A stretch of DNA of 64,000 nucleotides from the NCBI GenBank assembly GCA_009746045.1, contig RPFO01000022.1, positions 3,398,678 through 3,462,677 on the forward strand, in the 5' to 3' direction. The notes beneath the pieces are model-generated. The model worked only from the letters and a program-made list of their open reading frames with translations, was not told the DNA's origin and did no database searches. Positions 10,453 to 22,036 of this stretch are shown here, one piece after another (position 1 is the stretch's first letter; each line of letters starts with the position of its first letter). The position numbers were made by a program, and so were the translations under genes. Source of the stretch: Mesostigma viride (Eukaryota; Streptophyta; Mesostigmatophyceae; Mesostigmatales; Mesostigmataceae).

Positions 10453-11830
10453 CTAGAGCTGGTGTAGGGTTTTGTAGTCCTGCAACAAGCGGCTACAACC
10501 ATCTAACTCACTCTCCGTGTACCATACTTTATCTACCTCACTACGAGCATACATCCATTTCACCTTATACTGGCGCTGGGTACCGCGGCCCTTTTTAATA
10601 TCTCTATGGGCCACGATACTCTCTACCTCGTCTTCTACCTCACCAGTATCAGGGTTATGCTCTAAAGGGGCAGGAGCTAGTTCTCTACCAGCGAACGTGC
10701 TTTGGTGATAAAGCTTCAGCTGGCTTCTATGGAAGGTGTTAGAATGTGTCTGCCAAGAGGTAGGGATATCTATTTTATATAAGAAATTACCTACTCTAGA
10801 CAACACACGGAAGGGTCCTAAGAAGGCGGGCCTAAGTTTCACTTTAAGTTCTGCTTCGAACTTGTGAGCAAAACGGCCAACACGGGGGCCTTCTACTAAG
10901 ACTAAATCTCCTATATCTATTTCAGGCGCTCTTCTATCTAAGGAGGCACGCAACCTAGCAAGGTACTTGGCCTGAGCCTTTTGGTACCCTGAAATTGCGT
11001 GATCATGTGCATTTTTCATTTTATCTAGCAAGGCCTGCACACCTTCTACGGTATCCCGGGACACATCGTCCCTGTCCCGTAAAGGACTAGCTAAGAGAGA
11101 GGTAGGAGTAAGAGGCTGTCTACCAGTATCTAGGAAGAAAGGCGTATAGCCATGCGCAGCCTGAGGGCAATTGTTAAGGGAGAACTCTACCAAGCATAGA
11201 CAATCCTCCCAATCACTCCCCGAGCCGTTGACATAGTGCCTCAGCGCTTCTTCCACTACCCTATTAAGACGTTCTACTAAATGAGAGGAGGAGGAGTGAT
11301 AGGCAGTACCGAACGTAACCTTGGTACCGATAGCAACGAAAAACTGCTGCCAAAAGTCAGAGGTAAATAGCTTTTCTTTATCACTAATAAACTGCCTACT
11401 CAAACCATGATATCTATAGACGTGCGTAATCACGTGCGGTGAGTTCTAAGGGACACGGCACGAGATGACACATACGAGTAAAACGATCTACGAAAACAAG
11501 GATCTGGGCGTTACCTCTATCATTCTTCCTAAAAGGTCCTACAAAATCCATCATAATGGAGTCCCACGGCATGATGGGATCAGGTAGGGTCCTAGGTTCT
11601 GCTATCTGTCCTACATTGTTGGGTTTCATCTCCTGGCAAGATTGACAGGTTCTAACATACTCATCTACATCCTTTAAAAGGGAAGGCCAGTAGTAAGAGC
11701 GGGCTACTAGGTCCCGTACCCTTTTACCACCCTGATGAGCAGCTAAGTCATGCAACTCAAAGAGCAAGGAGGAGCGACAGATAGGAGGGACATACAGGCG
11801 CCATTGAGGGGGAGAATCTGCTATCTGCAC
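10453..11830 (-). CDS. G1 integrase with chromodomain (fossil)
   Basis: Integrase inserts the cDNA into the host chromosome. Visible in order: an H-H-C-C zinc-binding domain (HDLAAHQGG then CQSCQEMK), the catalytic core beginning WDSIMMDFVGPFRKND with FVDRFTRMCHLVPC, then HGLSRQFISDKEKLFTSDFW and SSSSHLVERLNRVVEEAL. A C-terminal chromodomain follows (VESIVAHRDIKKGRGTQ...YKVKWMYARSEVD.VWYTE). In this family chromodomains direct integration to particular chromatin. The chromodomain plus the RT type places the element among chromoviruses. Confidence 0.88.
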
Positions 11831-12071
11831 ATATAAAAACCCACCTACAAATTTACAAGGGTGCTTGCCTAATTGTTGGGGATGGGCGCAATGGCAGCTA
11901 AAGCTTCCGGCTCAGTGGCCGTAAATCTACTAATAAGGCGTTCAAGATCAGAGGTAGGCATCGCTACAGAGGTATCCAGAACAGGTTTAAAGAGGTCTCC
12001 TACCGCCTTGCCAAAGAGAAGGGGAGGTCCTAGAGGGACTATGTTATCATAAGACTTTCCTGACCTAGTCG

Positions 12072-14240
12072 CTATATGGCTAAGCGGTATAGAAATTTTA
12101 TTTTTCCCCTCCCCCCCACCGAGACCACAGGAAGGGCCTCACACGGGAGAGAGAGTCCTACGTGAGAAAGGAGATCAGGCATGCGAACAGCTGTATGAAA
12201 GAGATAGGCATAGGATTCATCATCAGGTAGTTCACCATAAGGGGTTACACCCATAGTAGTAGGAACTAGAGTAGTATTGAGAACATCCAGGTCCTCGAAA
12301 AAGGAGTAATCTGCGCGACGGGAGAGTGCATCTGGTACTATGTTATCTACACCCTTAACATACTGAAGTTTAAAAGGGGAAAACTGTGCTAAAAACTCCA
12401 TCCAGCGCGCTTGACGAGGGGTAAGGTTGGGTTGGGAGAGAAGATGGGTAAGGGGACGGTGATCCGTTTGGATAACTAATCTATAAGGATCTATCTCACA
12501 GGGTTCATTCAGGAAACATCAAATTGAGCACCTTTAAGAAAGTGCTGCCACGCGTGGCAACAATACACCACCGCTAAGAGTTCCTGCTGGTGTACGGGAT
12601 AGTTACGCTCCGCAGGGAGCATTGTCCTAGAGATATACTCAATTGGCTGTAAGCCCTGACCCTGATCCTGGAGAAGGACGCCCCCTATAGCTACCTTACT
12701 AGCGTCTGTAGCTACCACAAAGGGTTTAGTAGTATCCGGTAGGATGAGTACGGGAGGAGAGAGGAGTAGGGATTTTAGACACTGAAAAGCCGACTGACAT
12801 TCACTACTCCAGACAAAGGGGATATCCTTCTTTAATAAATGATTAATAGGGGCTGCTATAGTTGCGAAACGCGGGATAAAACGCCTATAGTATGAGGCAA
12901 TCCCTAGGAAACTATGTACACCTTTAACGTCGGTAGGGGTAGCCATTCCTGAATTGACTTGGTTTTATCCGGGTCGGTAGCGACACCGGCATCTGACAGA
13001 ACGTGTCCTAAAAATGGTACACTCCTACCAGAACGAACTTAAGCACGGCGAGCCCACAAAGAATTTTCAGCCATTATTTCTAAGACTTTCTTTAAATCAC
13101 GTAGGTGCGTTTCAAAATCAGGAGAGTAAATAAGGATATCATCTAAGTAAGCTTGAGCACAAGAACGATCGTGTTCAGATAAAGAAACAGAGGAGAAGGA
13201 AGGATCCTTTAAATCAGAGGACACTTGAGGAAGGTGAGAATTACCCATAACAGGTCTAAGCACTTCATTCATTAACATTTGAAAAGAGGCAGGAGAGTTA
13301 CAGAGTCCCATAGCCGCTACTCTAAACTGGTAGTGACCAAAAGGGGTAGCAAAGGCGGTTTTATGGCAATCCTCAGGAGCTATACGCAGTTGCCAAAAAC
13401 CATCCGCACAATCCAGTACCGTGAAACAGGTAGAACCTTTAACCTTATTAAATATATCATCAATACGAGGTAGAGGGTATTTAGACTTCACAGTAATATC
13501 ATTTAACTTCCTATAATCAGTAACTAGGCGAAACTTGCCATTTGGCTTAGGAACTAACAGGACACCAGCTGAGTAGGGGGAGTTACTAGGCTCTATCAAT
13601 CCTGCTTCTAATAGTGACACTAAAATCTGTTTTAGTTCCTTTAATTCGGTAGGGCCCATTCTATACATCGGAGAGTGCGTAGGAACTGCACCGTCCTTGA
13701 TAACTACACGGTGTAAAACAGAACGAGGAGGAGGATAAGAAGGAGTCTTTTCTTCAAAAACTTTTGAGGAATCTATCACAGCCATGTATCTTACTATTTC
13801 ATTTTCAGTAAATCCCACTCCTATTGTATCCACTGTGTTTACATCTATATCCACACTATTATTAGTGATAGGTATCTCCTGTACTTCTAACTGAAGGAAC
13901 ATACATAATAAATATCCATATTCCTTTAGTTCAGATCGCAATTCATCATTGGACATTAATACTTCAGGTATAGGTCTTACAGGAGGATCAACAGGTGTAG
14001 GAGGAGTAATATCTACCAAGGATAAATTTTCTAATCTATAATGACGTTCCGGTACCCAGTAAGAGCTATCTGGAAACCAAATGACCATGGTATCATAATT
14101 AATAGTAATCTTATTATCCTGGTGCCAATCTAATCCTAGTAATACATCAGCGGTAGTGATAGGGCCTATAGTGGCCGTCAGGTTGACAGTACGTCCTTGT
14201 ATGACCAGGGGAAGGGACACCGTACCCAGGGAATGACTGG
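12072..14240 (-). CDS. G1 protease end, RT and RNase H (fossil)
   Basis: Reading on the minus strand from 14240: the end of an aspartic protease (TTADVLLGLDWHQD), then a Ty3-type reverse transcriptase with GKFRLVTDYRKLNDITVKS, CFTVLDCADGFWQLRIAPED and AQAYLDDILIYSP (catalytic DD near 13140), then RNase H with FVVATDASKVAIGGVLLQDQ and NYPVHQQELLAVVYCCHAW. The order PR-RT-RH-IN is canonical for Ty3/gypsy. 11831-12071 is a spacer without separate features. Confidence 0.9.
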
Positions 14241-14938
14241 TTGCGTCCAAGCCTATTTAATTAGGTTCCTTTAGTGGACAGTTCGGCGCAACAATGTGAA
14301 ATAGGCGAAGTCGTAGTGTTCGACTATTTAGGACTATTTGTACAGCCGGTTCATACGGCGTTGTACTTGCTATTCAGTGGTTTTGTAGTACTTTCGGTAC
14401 TTTGGTTTATCTGTAGGTGCGCAGCATGTCAATGTGCGTGGACCTAGTATAATTCGTTTTGGGTCGTACGGTCGATTCGTGTGAACCGTAGCGCCCTAGA
14501 GATCTCGGTTGACCATGCGTCCAAGCAGTGCTGCTTGGCACTGCTTGGCAACGCCGTGAGCCGCCAAGGTTATTAGTGTGTGGGAACGTTCACCATTGTC
14601 ACCCCCGGAATGAATGAAATGAATTGAGTTAATCTCTTTCTCTTTCCGGCTGGGTCACGCCCGCGGGTTTAGGAAATGCATGGTCCTGAATTCCTGTCGT
14701 AAATGCTACATGTACCTCGGGAGGCATTAGCCACGCTTCCCTATAGAGGTTGTCTCACCTCGGGCTTGAACCGGCCAGGGTCAACTGCGCCAGGTTAATT
14801 ATGTTAGATTAGTTATCGTCCACACTATGTAGTCACGGTGTGGATTGCGTAGATTAATATAGCGACCACCGTTCATAATGGTCTATTATGAATCAGGTGT
14901 AGATCTTTCGCAGCCGGCAGTCAGCCGGGATGTAAAAC
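14240..14938 (+). repeat. 5' LTR of the LARD
   Basis: 699 bp, beginning GTTGCGTCCAAGCC and ending GATGTAAAAC, followed immediately by the primer-binding-like TGG. It contains internal short repeats (GCAGTGCTGCTTGGCACTGC). Confidence 0.92.
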
Positions 14939-15477
14939 TGGACTCGGAGGAATCCACCTGAGTCGCAGAGGTAAATAAGCGCTGTTTATAAGTTTCTAAA
15001 ACAATTGTAATGTCACATCGCAGACTGGCCACCTTGCGATTGTGCGTATGTCGTGACCTACACTCTAGAGGTCATGACCCAGGTTCCTGTCAGGAACGGA
15101 TTTTTTTCACGAATTTAATTTTTTTCTTTAGGCGGTAGGTCGATTTTCAATTGCCCCTGCCGAAGAGGGGTTATGGGTTCGGTAGTTACTGAATAAGTCC
15201 GGCAATCGGCATCGAGAACCTATAGCGGGTCCATAATCCCTCATAGTCGACTTTTTAGTGGGGCGGGGTGCTGGCGAGCGTCCGGGGGAATATCCTCATC
15301 ATCGGCGACCTCTTTTACTTCGGCAGCGTCCATGGGCACGACACCCGGCATTCAGCTGGGTGAGTCGAAGACACAGGTATGCCCGGAGTAGGATTGTTCA
15401 TTATGATATAACGCTCCTTCGGCCAATGCTGTTGAAATTTTAGTTTTTCCTAGACTTGAATTTCTATCAGTATATGC

Positions 15478-15840
15478 AGCCCTACCCAGTAGTGTTTCTT
15501 TTAGGGTTGCAGCCCTTCCAGGCTGTAGCCCCCTTTTCTTTTAATTTGTCATGCTGCAGCCCTTCCAGGCTGTAGCCCATTTTTGTGCTGCAGCCCTTAC
15601 ATGTTGTAGCCCATTGTGGTGCTGCAGCCCTTACAGGCTGTAGCCCCCTTTGTGTGTGTGTGTGTGCTGCAGCCCTTCCAGGCTGTAGCCCATCAGTTTT
15701 TGCGTTGCAGCCCTTCCCGGCTGTAGCCCATTTTCGCGTTGCAGCCTCTCCCGGCTGTAGCCTATTTAGCGTTGCAGTCCTTCCAGGCTGTAGCCCAAGT
15801 GTTTCTTTTAGTGGCAGCCCTTATAAGCTGTAGCCCCTAG
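15478..15840 (+). repeat. CTGTAGCCC tandem array inside the LARD
   Basis: About ten units of roughly 35 nt share the core GCAGCCCTTCCAGGCTGTAG. Each core can fold: GCAGCC pairs with GGCTGT across a 5-nt loop. Spacers between cores vary in length (for example a GTGTGTGTG run near 15655), so the hairpin core is better conserved than the spacers. Confidence 0.9.
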
Positions 15841-18000
15841 CAGCAATAGTGTACACTGTGGCTTGCTCCTTAATCTTCGGAGCACGCTGAACAGGTCATT
15901 CGTGGGTACGGGTGGGGGAGGCAGGTCTTGCCACTCTTGTTCAGGCAGAAGAGTTAATTCTTATGCACACGGCACTCCTGGGTCACTAGGAGGCACTTGT
16001 ACCACTCTTTGACCTTCACCACCACCTTTGCCTTCTGCCCCAACCCTCCTCTCACCTGGGTCATCAGGGTAGAGGGTACAGGGAGGGCAACAATTGTTGG
16101 ATGCACTACGTAGCCGTGACAACAGGTAGTCATATCTGTTGCATGCGCGAGTGGTGACGCGCAGTAGTAGCTACTTTGGTTGGCTGCTGCACTGTTACAG
16201 GTGGTCACACTTGTTCTTTTCCTTCATTGGGTTGTTTTATTTTCTTTAGGTGCTGGTAGTCATGCCAGTATCTTGGAGACAGGCAGGTAGTAGCCAGTCT
16301 GGCTAGCTGCTGCGCTGTCACGGGTGGTCACACCTGTCCTTCTTCTTTCTTTTGTTGTTTGGTTATTTCCATAGTAGTATGCTGCTAGTCATGCCAGTAT
16401 GTTGACACTGTGTCCCTGTGGTTGTAGCCGTTAGCTGCCTGTACCATGTACCTCCTTTGCAGGGGCCAGGATGGCTGCCTGTGCTCACCTTATAGGTGCT
16501 ATAGTGACAATTGCTATCTTTAGTAGCATCGTCCCTTGCAGTCTTTAGTGACTGCAATATTCTAGCAATATTTGTATCAGCTGTGACAGCAGCTAGTAGT
16601 AATAGCTGTGTTGTCTAGGTTGCTCTTATTTGCTTCTAGACATCGCAATTAGGGATACCCTCATGGCTATTGCTGTCTCTTTGTTGGGATTAATTAGTTA
16701 GAGTGACAGTTGTTGCAACAGTTAGTCATAGCTGGTGCCATCATGAGTATTTTTGTCCCTTTTGCTTCTTTTGGTTCCTGTGTTTATGGCCCTCACGGCC
16801 GTCCATGTGAAGTGCATCAACACTTTACCTCTTTTGTTTCCTTAGTGGTTGTCGCCGGCGTTCCACCGGCTTGTTCCTTTGTGCATCATGTCCATCTACA
16901 AGCGTCGGCCTGTTTGGCAAGGGTAATTAATTTTTCTTGCGTTTGACGTATCTATGCGACGTGGTTGTTTCAGGATGATGCGCTTGGTTGTTGTAGCTCG
17001 GGTACCTTACTTTTCATTCCAGTCATGGAGGGTTCTATCAGCATATGCTTTGCAACCTTCCTAGTTGCAGATTTCACTTTGCTGAAATGCATGCTGTTGT
17101 AGACGTTCATGGACATCATTTCCCACGTGTGGATCCTACAGGGTTCCCAGTACTCGTGTCATGCACACTTGTCTCCTCGTACTTTTTCCTTCCAGTCAGG
17201 GAGGGTTACGTCGCCACAATATGCAACCTTCTTAGTTGCAGGTTTTAGGCAATGGAGCACTTAGCTGCATGACGGGCCTGGGATTGTTGTTGATTTTTGT
17301 TGCTTGACATAACAATCTATGGATCCTATATAGGGTTAGCAGTACTCCTTCAGTCTGAAGGCGCTATTAGCATCTTGTTCTCTTCCCTGTTCTAAGGGGA
17401 GTTAGGACTCTTCACATGGGGTGCATTGGGTTTTACCACCACCCCCACATCATCTATCCTCAGTTGCATTCAGCCCCTTGCCATCCCCCCTCCCTTGCAC
17501 AGCCACCGTGCCAGGAGCTAGCAAGTAGTAATCCTTGTTGTTAATAGGGGTTGCTGTTGGTCATACATGTTGTTTGCTTGTATTGATGTCAGGTGATAAT
17601 GGGTGTTCATACCCATTGTTGTGGGTGTGTGGCACGTTTCTGTTGCAGGTAGTCATACCTATTTTTTTTTACTCAATACTAGCGGTCATGCTGGTAACCG
17701 TGGCAATGGTTTATCGGACATCGCTAGAAAGACACATCTACCATGATGACAGGGGCTCGTGATAGCTCAGTACCGGGGAGTTCCTCGACGTGTTTGTAGG
17801 GGCAGCCTTGCTTGTGGACCTGATCACTCCACTCTCACTGCCATTCGGACATGTGTTTCGTAGACACTGCCTTGTCTTGACCTTCACACTCCTTTCTCCC
17901 CAGTCTGGGGGTACCCTTGTGGGTACAATGTCTTTGTACCTCAGTTGTGGCACGTCTATTTTGGCTTGATATTCTATCTGTTTGGTTGGTTTGTTTGGAA
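15841..18000 (+). other. LARD interior, non-coding, diverged internal duplications
   Basis: No credible gene. Two diverged duplications are visible: around 16180-16330 versus 16300-16400 (GGTGGTCACACTTGTTC-like) and around 17005-17080 versus 17175-17250 (TTCCAGTCAGGGAGGGTT). T-rich and C-rich runs sit at 18001-18040. Confidence 0.6.
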
Positions 18001-18069
18001 TTTTTTTTTTTTTTTTTTTTCCTTTCCCCCCCCCCCCCTCCGGGTGCTTTCCGTCGCGAGGGCGCTCCG

Positions 18070-18605
18070 ATTCCCATAGAGGGGGGAGGAGAGAAGAAGG
18101 AAGCGGCTTCACAGCCCCTTAGGGGGGGGAGGAGTCACAGAGATAGGCATCTGTGTGTTACCCAGTTAGTGGACTGAAGGGAGAGGCTCCCATCCCCCTT
18201 AGGGGGGGGAGGAGTAAGTGTGAGAAAGCACTGAGGTTACTAGTGTTATTACTAGTGGCTCTAGTAGCAACTAGATATTGTGTCTGTACCAGTAGTCTGC
18301 ATACTAGTGGATGCACATGTTGGTCCGAGCATCTGTGTTTGTACTGGTAGTCATACTAGTGAGCTCTGGTGCATGTGTTGGTCCGGACATCATGGATGTA
18401 CGGGGTTGGTTGTCCTTGGTTCGTCAGTGCCTGAGGTCAACTAGGTCATGTAGTAGGTGTATGAGGGTGTACGTGGTGTGTGCATAAAGGATTGGAAGAT
18501 GCGTATGCGTGTCAGAGGAATCTTTCAATTTTTTTTCTTTGAACTTGGTGTGGGTTCCTCCATGCCGAGGCACACGCTTGGCTCCCCCTTAGGGGGGGGC
18601 GGTAT
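18070..18605 (+). repeat. Repeated polypurine-like G tracts in the LARD
   Basis: The string CCCCTTAGGGGGGGGAGGAG or a close variant occurs near 18117, 18192 and 18584, and AGAGGGGGGAGGAG occurs near 18077. They resemble the terminal polypurine tract at 20293-20309. They could be copies of the element's own plus-strand primer site. Confidence 0.75.
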
Positions 18606-18789
18606 CTCATCTCTTTCGTGCGATGGATGTGCGCAGCAGTCATGCACACTTGTCTCTTCCCCACCACACCAATACCAGCCGCAGGTCCGCAAGGAGGAGC
18701 TATCTGCTCTTCCTGACCCCGCTCTTCAGGAGGGGTTGGACCTCGGCATTAGTTCATTCGGCGCGGAGTCCCCCTTGTAGTCATACGAG

Positions 18790-19640
18790 GTGGCGAGGGA
18801 CACCGATTTCGTAAGGGTTACGTACGGCGGCGACAAGAGCGCGGGATACGGTGCGCGCAGTTCGAGCTATGATCGCGCCTCAAGTTGCGACATTTGCGCG
18901 ACGTCGGCGCAGTGGCGGCAGTCAGCGCTAGGGCGGCCGTCGGGCGAAGTATCACACGCGACTTCCGTCGCAAGCGTATATTTGTGCAACGGTGGTAAGC
19001 CACCGTACATGGAGCCCGCGCTATGCCCCTCAGGTATAGTGGCGACGGGCGACAAGGACAAGGAGACACAGTGGCCACATCGGCGAGTCGATGGACGCAT
19101 CGGCGAGTCATTTGTTGGACAACATGGTTTCCGGCATTAACAAGGCGTCCGACCTCTCTTCGCAGTCCGCGGTGGAGGGCGAGCAGCGGGTTTTCTCTCA
19201 GCTGCAGGCGCTGCGTTTAGGTTTGGAGAGACAGATGGTTGCACAGGCGGAGAGTTCTTTTTTTTAGGCGCGGTTGTCCACCACGATGGAAGCGGTACTC
19301 CAGAAGGTGATGGAGCGGATGTTGACTCCCCAAGCGGCGGCGGGACTTGGGGCTTCTGCACCTTCCAGTGCAGGACCCAATCAGGTTGCGCCTTAAGGGC
19401 CGGGCGGGGCAGTCACCAGCGCAACGTTACCGGTGGGTACTGTGACCGTTGCGGGTGGTAATTCCGTGGTTGTGGGGCCGTCAGGTCCCCCAATGACGGG
19501 GCTTTCCAGTGCCCGTCCAGGGGTCGCACCGGGGCCGTCAGGTCCCCTCGTGGCGGGGCTTTCCAGCTCCTCCCACCGACCTTTGGCTCCTGTCCAGGTT
19601 CCCCCTCAGGGGTCTGGTGGGTGGACCTCCCTATTGCTAC
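18790..19640 (+). pseudogene. Frame remnants of a former coding region in the LARD
   Basis: Short frames with protein-like composition occur here, including a helical stretch SAVEGEQRVFSQLQALRLGL and MEAVLQKVMERML, suggestive of a coiled coil, followed by a Pro/Gly/Ser-rich part. No family is recognised; a decayed gag-like gene is possible. The region is broken in several places. Confidence 0.3.
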
Positions 19641-20310
19641 GTGTGGCGATAGTACGGGCGTGCGATTGGTCATGGTCACATGACAGTTTACATTGTGTTC
19701 TTCACCACATTGTCTTATCGGGTTGGAGCTTTTGGCACCTTGCTTGCCATTGGTAGACTGTTCTATTTGGGACGTCGTTGAGTTGGTGACATTTGGTGAC
19801 ATTTGGCAACATTCGGTGACATTTGGCGACACTCGGTGATCTTTGGCGACTTTTGGCTACTTTATTGTAGCATGGCCTTTATTGGCTCTTGTGATGAGAA
19901 TTTGGAGGTTGAGCCACCTGCGTGTGATGTATCACCTCGTGCAGTTACAGTGGTGGTCGTGTCGATGCCTGTATTGACTATCCTCACTTTGGATGTGTTA
20001 CGATTCACGTATGTCCGTGGCTAAACTTGTGGTGATCGTGGAGACCTTGGCTCACTGCCCTGTGTCTTGGCCCCTCGCTTCTGTCCTTTGGGCATGCATC
20101 CTTCTTCTGCGTGCCGCGCGGCCAATGGACGGGATCTGAGTTGGGCTTGCCCGATGGACCAGCTTAGTCGTGCAAGCTGGTCCCTGCCCCATCGGGACCA
20201 TAGGTCACTCATGGGTTGCACCATGCGTATACGGAGTCTAGCATGTTCTGGGCGTGGTTGTCGTTGGGCTAGCGGGGTAGCCGACCTCTCCCCAGAGAGG
20301 GGGGAGGAGT

Positions 20311-21009
20311 GTTGCGTCCAAGCCTATTTAATTAGGTTCCTTTAGTGGACAGTTCGGCGCAACAATGTGAAATAGGCGAAGTCGTAGTGTTCGACTATTT
20401 AGGACTATTTGTACAGCCGGTTCATACGGCGTTGTACTTGCTATTCAGTGGTTTTGTAGTACTTTCGGTACTTTGGTTTATCTGTAGGTGCGCAGCATGT
20501 CAATGTGCGTGGACCTAGTATAATTCGTTTTGGGTCGTACGGTCGATTCGTGTGAACCGTAGCGCCCTAGAGATCTCGGTTGACCATGCGTCCAAGCAGT
20601 GCTGCTTGGCACTGCTTGGCAACGCCGTGAGCCGCCAAGGTTATTAGTGTGTGGGAACGTTCACCATTGTCACCCCCAGAATGAATGAAATGAATTGAGT
20701 TAATCTCTTTCTCTTTCCGGCTGGGTCACGCCCGCGGGTTTAGGAAATGCATGGTCCTGAATTCCTGTCGTAAATGCTACATGTACCTCGGGAGGCATTA
20801 GCCACGCTTCCCTATAGAGGTTGTCTCACCTCGGGCTTGAACCGGCCAGGGTCAACTGCGCCAGGTTAATTATGTTAGATTAGTTATCGTCCACACTATG
20901 TAGTCACGGTGTGGATTGCGTAGATTAATATAGCGACCACCGTTCATAATGGTCTATTATGAATCAGGTGTAGATCTTTCGCAGCCGGCAGTCAGCCGGG
21001 ATGTAAAAC
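20311..21009 (+). repeat. 3' LTR of the LARD
   Basis: 699 bp, nearly identical to 14240-14938 (one difference noted, in CACCCCCGGAATG versus CACCCCCAGAATG). Preceded by the polypurine tract. Confidence 0.92.
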
Positions 21010-21262
21010 CTAGTTTCGGCTCGTATAATATCTTTAGAGTGGGGCTTCAGTAGGGTGTAAAAAGGTGCCCGCATATATTGTATATATTTTTCGAGATCTT
21101 TCTGTGGTCAAGTTTAAGGATAGTTGATAATTTTTTGCGGCCTTCAATTAACAGTTATTTTTTACTGCAACATAATTTTATGGTGTATATTTAAATAATG
21201 ATAAGGATTTCGATATTTTTTTGCACAATCTATTCGACAATTGTTTCTGCAAGTGTCGAGAA

Positions 21263-21474
21263 TTTATTGCTCCACCCCCACAAAAAAATCGTTCCGGAAC
21301 TGTTCGAAGAGAATAGCAATGACAGGATTCGAACCCGGGTCCACATTGATGTTCGGAGTGAGGTAGGCCAGCCATCATGTTCCGCACTCAAATCTGGCTC
21401 GGGTCCGATCCCTTGCAGTGCTCTTCGCTTCGAACAGCTCCGGAACAAGTTTTTTGTGGGGTTCGAGCAATAAA
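21263..21474. mobile_element. Small TIR (MITE-like) element
   Basis: The left end TTTATTGCTCCACCCCCACA and the right end, read on the opposite strand as TTTATTGCTCGAACCCCACA, are imperfect inverted repeats that extend about 50 bp through GTTCCGGAACTGTTCGAA. The 212-bp element is non-coding. It contains a pol III B-box-like GGGTTCGAATCC on the minus strand near 21326-21337. The superfamily is undetermined; the flanks are TA/T-rich, so a target duplication is ambiguous. Confidence 0.65.
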
Positions 21475-21481
21475 TACTTAT

Positions 21482-22036
21482 ATACATTTCTTGTTTTTGG
21501 TCCATTGGAGTTCCTTCCCACCAAGAGAAACATTTATTTTACATTTTTGTGTGCTAGGCTTTATACGGACAGCCTATACCACACCTTCAAACTCAGTGCA
21601 CATCATTATCAAGTTGGTTATTGTAGCACCATGCTGGGGGCCCAGCATACTCGAACACAAGGTGTTGCCCCTCTTAGCAGCGTGGGTGGGTGGGTGGGAG
21701 CTGAAAAGAGGCCTCCCTACGTCCCCTACACCACTCTAAGTACTGACTATCATTCACATTGCGCCACGCAGGCCTGCCGGCTGGCGCAGGTACAAGGTGT
21801 ACTGACTGCCAATCACAGTTGCGCCACGCCTGGCGGCTGGCGCAGGTAACAAGGTCTAGTGACGTACGTTAGAAGCTACCTAGGCCTGCACTCCGGGACC
21901 ACACTCAGCCTAGGCACAAAAAGGGCCGGCCGGTGCAGTACCCTCGTGACAAGCGCTAGTCTTACGCTACCTACGGCAGGTCGGTCCCCTTTGAGCCCGT
22001 CCACGCGTCATATATAAAATGAGCGAAGCTCAGCAA
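21482..22036 (+). repeat. Tandem duplication unit 1 (R1 + 27 bp + R2)
   Basis: R1 (21482-21671, 190 bp) starts ATACATTTCTTGTTTTTGG. R2 (21699-22036, 338 bp) starts AGCTGAAAAGAGGCC and ends AGCTCAGCAA. Both recur without visible change in unit 2. R2 itself contains two related blocks with TTGCGCCACGC...GGCTGGCGCAGGTA and a TATATAAAA sequence near its end. Confidence 0.9.

Larger units (their letters stand above)
7123..14240 (-). mobile_element. Ty3/gypsy chromovirus G1 (fossil, broken)
   Basis: An LTR retrotransposon of the chromovirus branch on the minus strand. In element order it holds the end of the protease, RT, RNase H, integrase with a C-terminal chromodomain, a long extra ORF, an untranslated stretch, a G-rich polypurine tract and the 3' LTR. 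Its upstream end abuts the LARD at 14240, and no matching 5' LTR or gag is seen in the window beyond it. It is broken, with around six interruptions, and matches G2 (29991-39899) closely over its whole length. It cannot be dated from LTR pairs; similarity to G2 suggests both belong to one recently active family. Confidence 0.95.
14240..21009 (+). mobile_element. Large non-autonomous LTR element (LARD type), looks young
   Basis: Two 699-bp direct repeats at 14240-14938 and 20311-21009 differ at one position that I can see. A tRNA-primer-like site TGGACTCGGAGG begins directly after the first repeat (14939), and a purine tract AGAGAGGGGGGAGGAG ends directly before the second. This is the anatomy of an LTR retrotransposon, but the 5.4-kb interior shows no RT, integrase or protease. 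Only short, low-complexity frame remnants occur around 18.8-19.6 kb. It would depend on proteins of another element. No clear target-site duplication is seen (GACTG on the left, CTAGT on the right), and sequence beyond 21009 does not resume G1, so the insertion was rearranged or arose by recombination. Confidence 0.88.

Noticed and set aside
15478-15840. CRISPR-like array (regular short repeats)
   Set aside because: Spacers are short and partly shared, the host is eukaryotic and there are no cas genes; it is a tandem repeat inside an LTR element.
21300-21350. tRNA gene suggested by GGGTTCGAATCC on the minus strand
   Set aside because: No acceptor stem or anticodon arm could be drawn; the motif lies inside a small TIR element.
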